Assembly (NCBI GenBank): GCA_046299555.1
Contig: JBKBHS010000001.1
Coordinates: 1,633,303-1,697,302, forward strand
DNA: 64,000 nt
Origin: CALKJP01 sp046299555
Lineage (GTDB): Bacteria > Bacteroidota > Bacteroidia > JACCXN01
Direction: 5' to 3'
Part shown: in pieces, positions 63,882 through 64,000 of the stretch
Layout of the letters: the number at the start of each line of letters is the position of its first letter
How positions within the stretch are numbered: position 1 is the first letter of the stretch
Made by a program: the position numbers and the translations under genes
The notes under the pieces: model-generated
Database searches by the model: none
What the model was told of the DNA's origin: nothing
What the model saw: only the letters and a program-made list of their open reading frames with translations

Positions 63882-64000
63882 ATGCCCCGCAACCTTATAT
63901 TATTATTTATAGTACTATGGGTGGGTGTATGCCAAGCCCAATACAAAACCCTGCCCGATAGCACAGCTAATTGGTTAAGAGTGCAAGGGCAACCCAATTT
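63882..64000 (+). CDS. Secreted protein, N-terminal part (cut by window edge)
   Basis: Starts at ATG 63882, 3 bases after the previous stop, and runs off the window. The first 20 residues (MPRNLILLFIVLWVGVCQAQ) are a signal peptide, followed by YKTLPDSTANWLRV, which is common at the start of secreted Bacteroidota proteins. Too little is left to assign a family. Likely in one transcript with the adhesin-like gene. Confidence 0.6.
   Translation, partial: MPRNLILLFIVLWVGVCQAQYKTLPDSTANWLRVQGQPN

Overview
The window looks like chromosomal DNA from an AT-rich member of the Bacteroidota. The support is a SusC/TonB-type receptor with a carboxypeptidase-like N-terminal domain, a gliding-motility-type (CHU_C/type B) C-terminal sorting domain, an S46 dipeptidyl-peptidase, an OstA-like protein, and several promoters of the Bacteroidota type (TTG, 18-20 bp, TAnnTTTG). 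No rRNA, tRNA, CRISPR array or prophage was recognised. Species cannot be named from the sequence alone.

Layout. 0-5.4 kb: TonB receptor (cut by the window edge), a small secreted protein and an M23 peptidase on the minus strand, then coiled-coil protein, zapA and rny on the plus strand. 5.5-16 kb: a surface-polysaccharide locus with an SGNH/MBOAT O-acylation pair, a GT-C-like membrane glycosyltransferase split by a -1 frameshift at a slippery heptamer, flippase, wecB, GT2, FemAB-like transferase and O-antigen ligase; a lipoprotein gene lies antisense in the middle. 16-23.2 kb: S46 peptidase, YajQ, a 7TM/SpoIIE phosphatase, cold-shock protein, ChaN-like protein and a BNR-repeat protein. 23.3-29 kb: a histidine operon (hisG-D-C-B plus an MFS gene) preceded by a complete attenuator with a leader peptide carrying three consecutive His codons. 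29-40.9 kb: penicillin-acylase homologue, DUF389 and holin-like membrane proteins, fumarylacetoacetase, Rel/SpoT, Fur, STAS, purA, OstA-like and GNAT. 40.9-42 kb: a very AT-rich SIR2-like gene, a candidate acquired defence NADase. 42-47.9 kb: lipoprotein, YciI-like, two unrelated L,D-transpeptidases, AlkD, a small unknown protein, NfeD and FloA. 47.9-55 kb: a MarR-controlled fatty-acid oxidation operon (fadN-fadA-fadE type), with two accessory insertions: a nucleotidyltransferase plus 56-residue partner, and a GxxExxY gene with inverted-repeat ends and an in-frame stop. 55-59 kb: a large CHU_C-type secreted protein, YdcF, and a PF10023-type aminopeptidase broken by a stop codon. 59-61 kb: orphan ParA, then a dense array of GTCATTGCGAGG-type inverted repeats with a GIY-YIG gene inside it. 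61-64 kb: aminotransferase, then an adhesin-like gene whose 5' coding end holds 16 copies of the heptamer AACGTAC, a likely phase-variation switch.

The most interesting signals are regulatory or structural rather than a new enzyme: the his attenuator, the heptamer switch, the slippery-site frameshift in the polysaccharide locus, the MarR palindrome lying on its own promoter, and two small nuclease-like genes carried inside inverted repeats. All protein calls rest on motifs read by eye; no database search was run.
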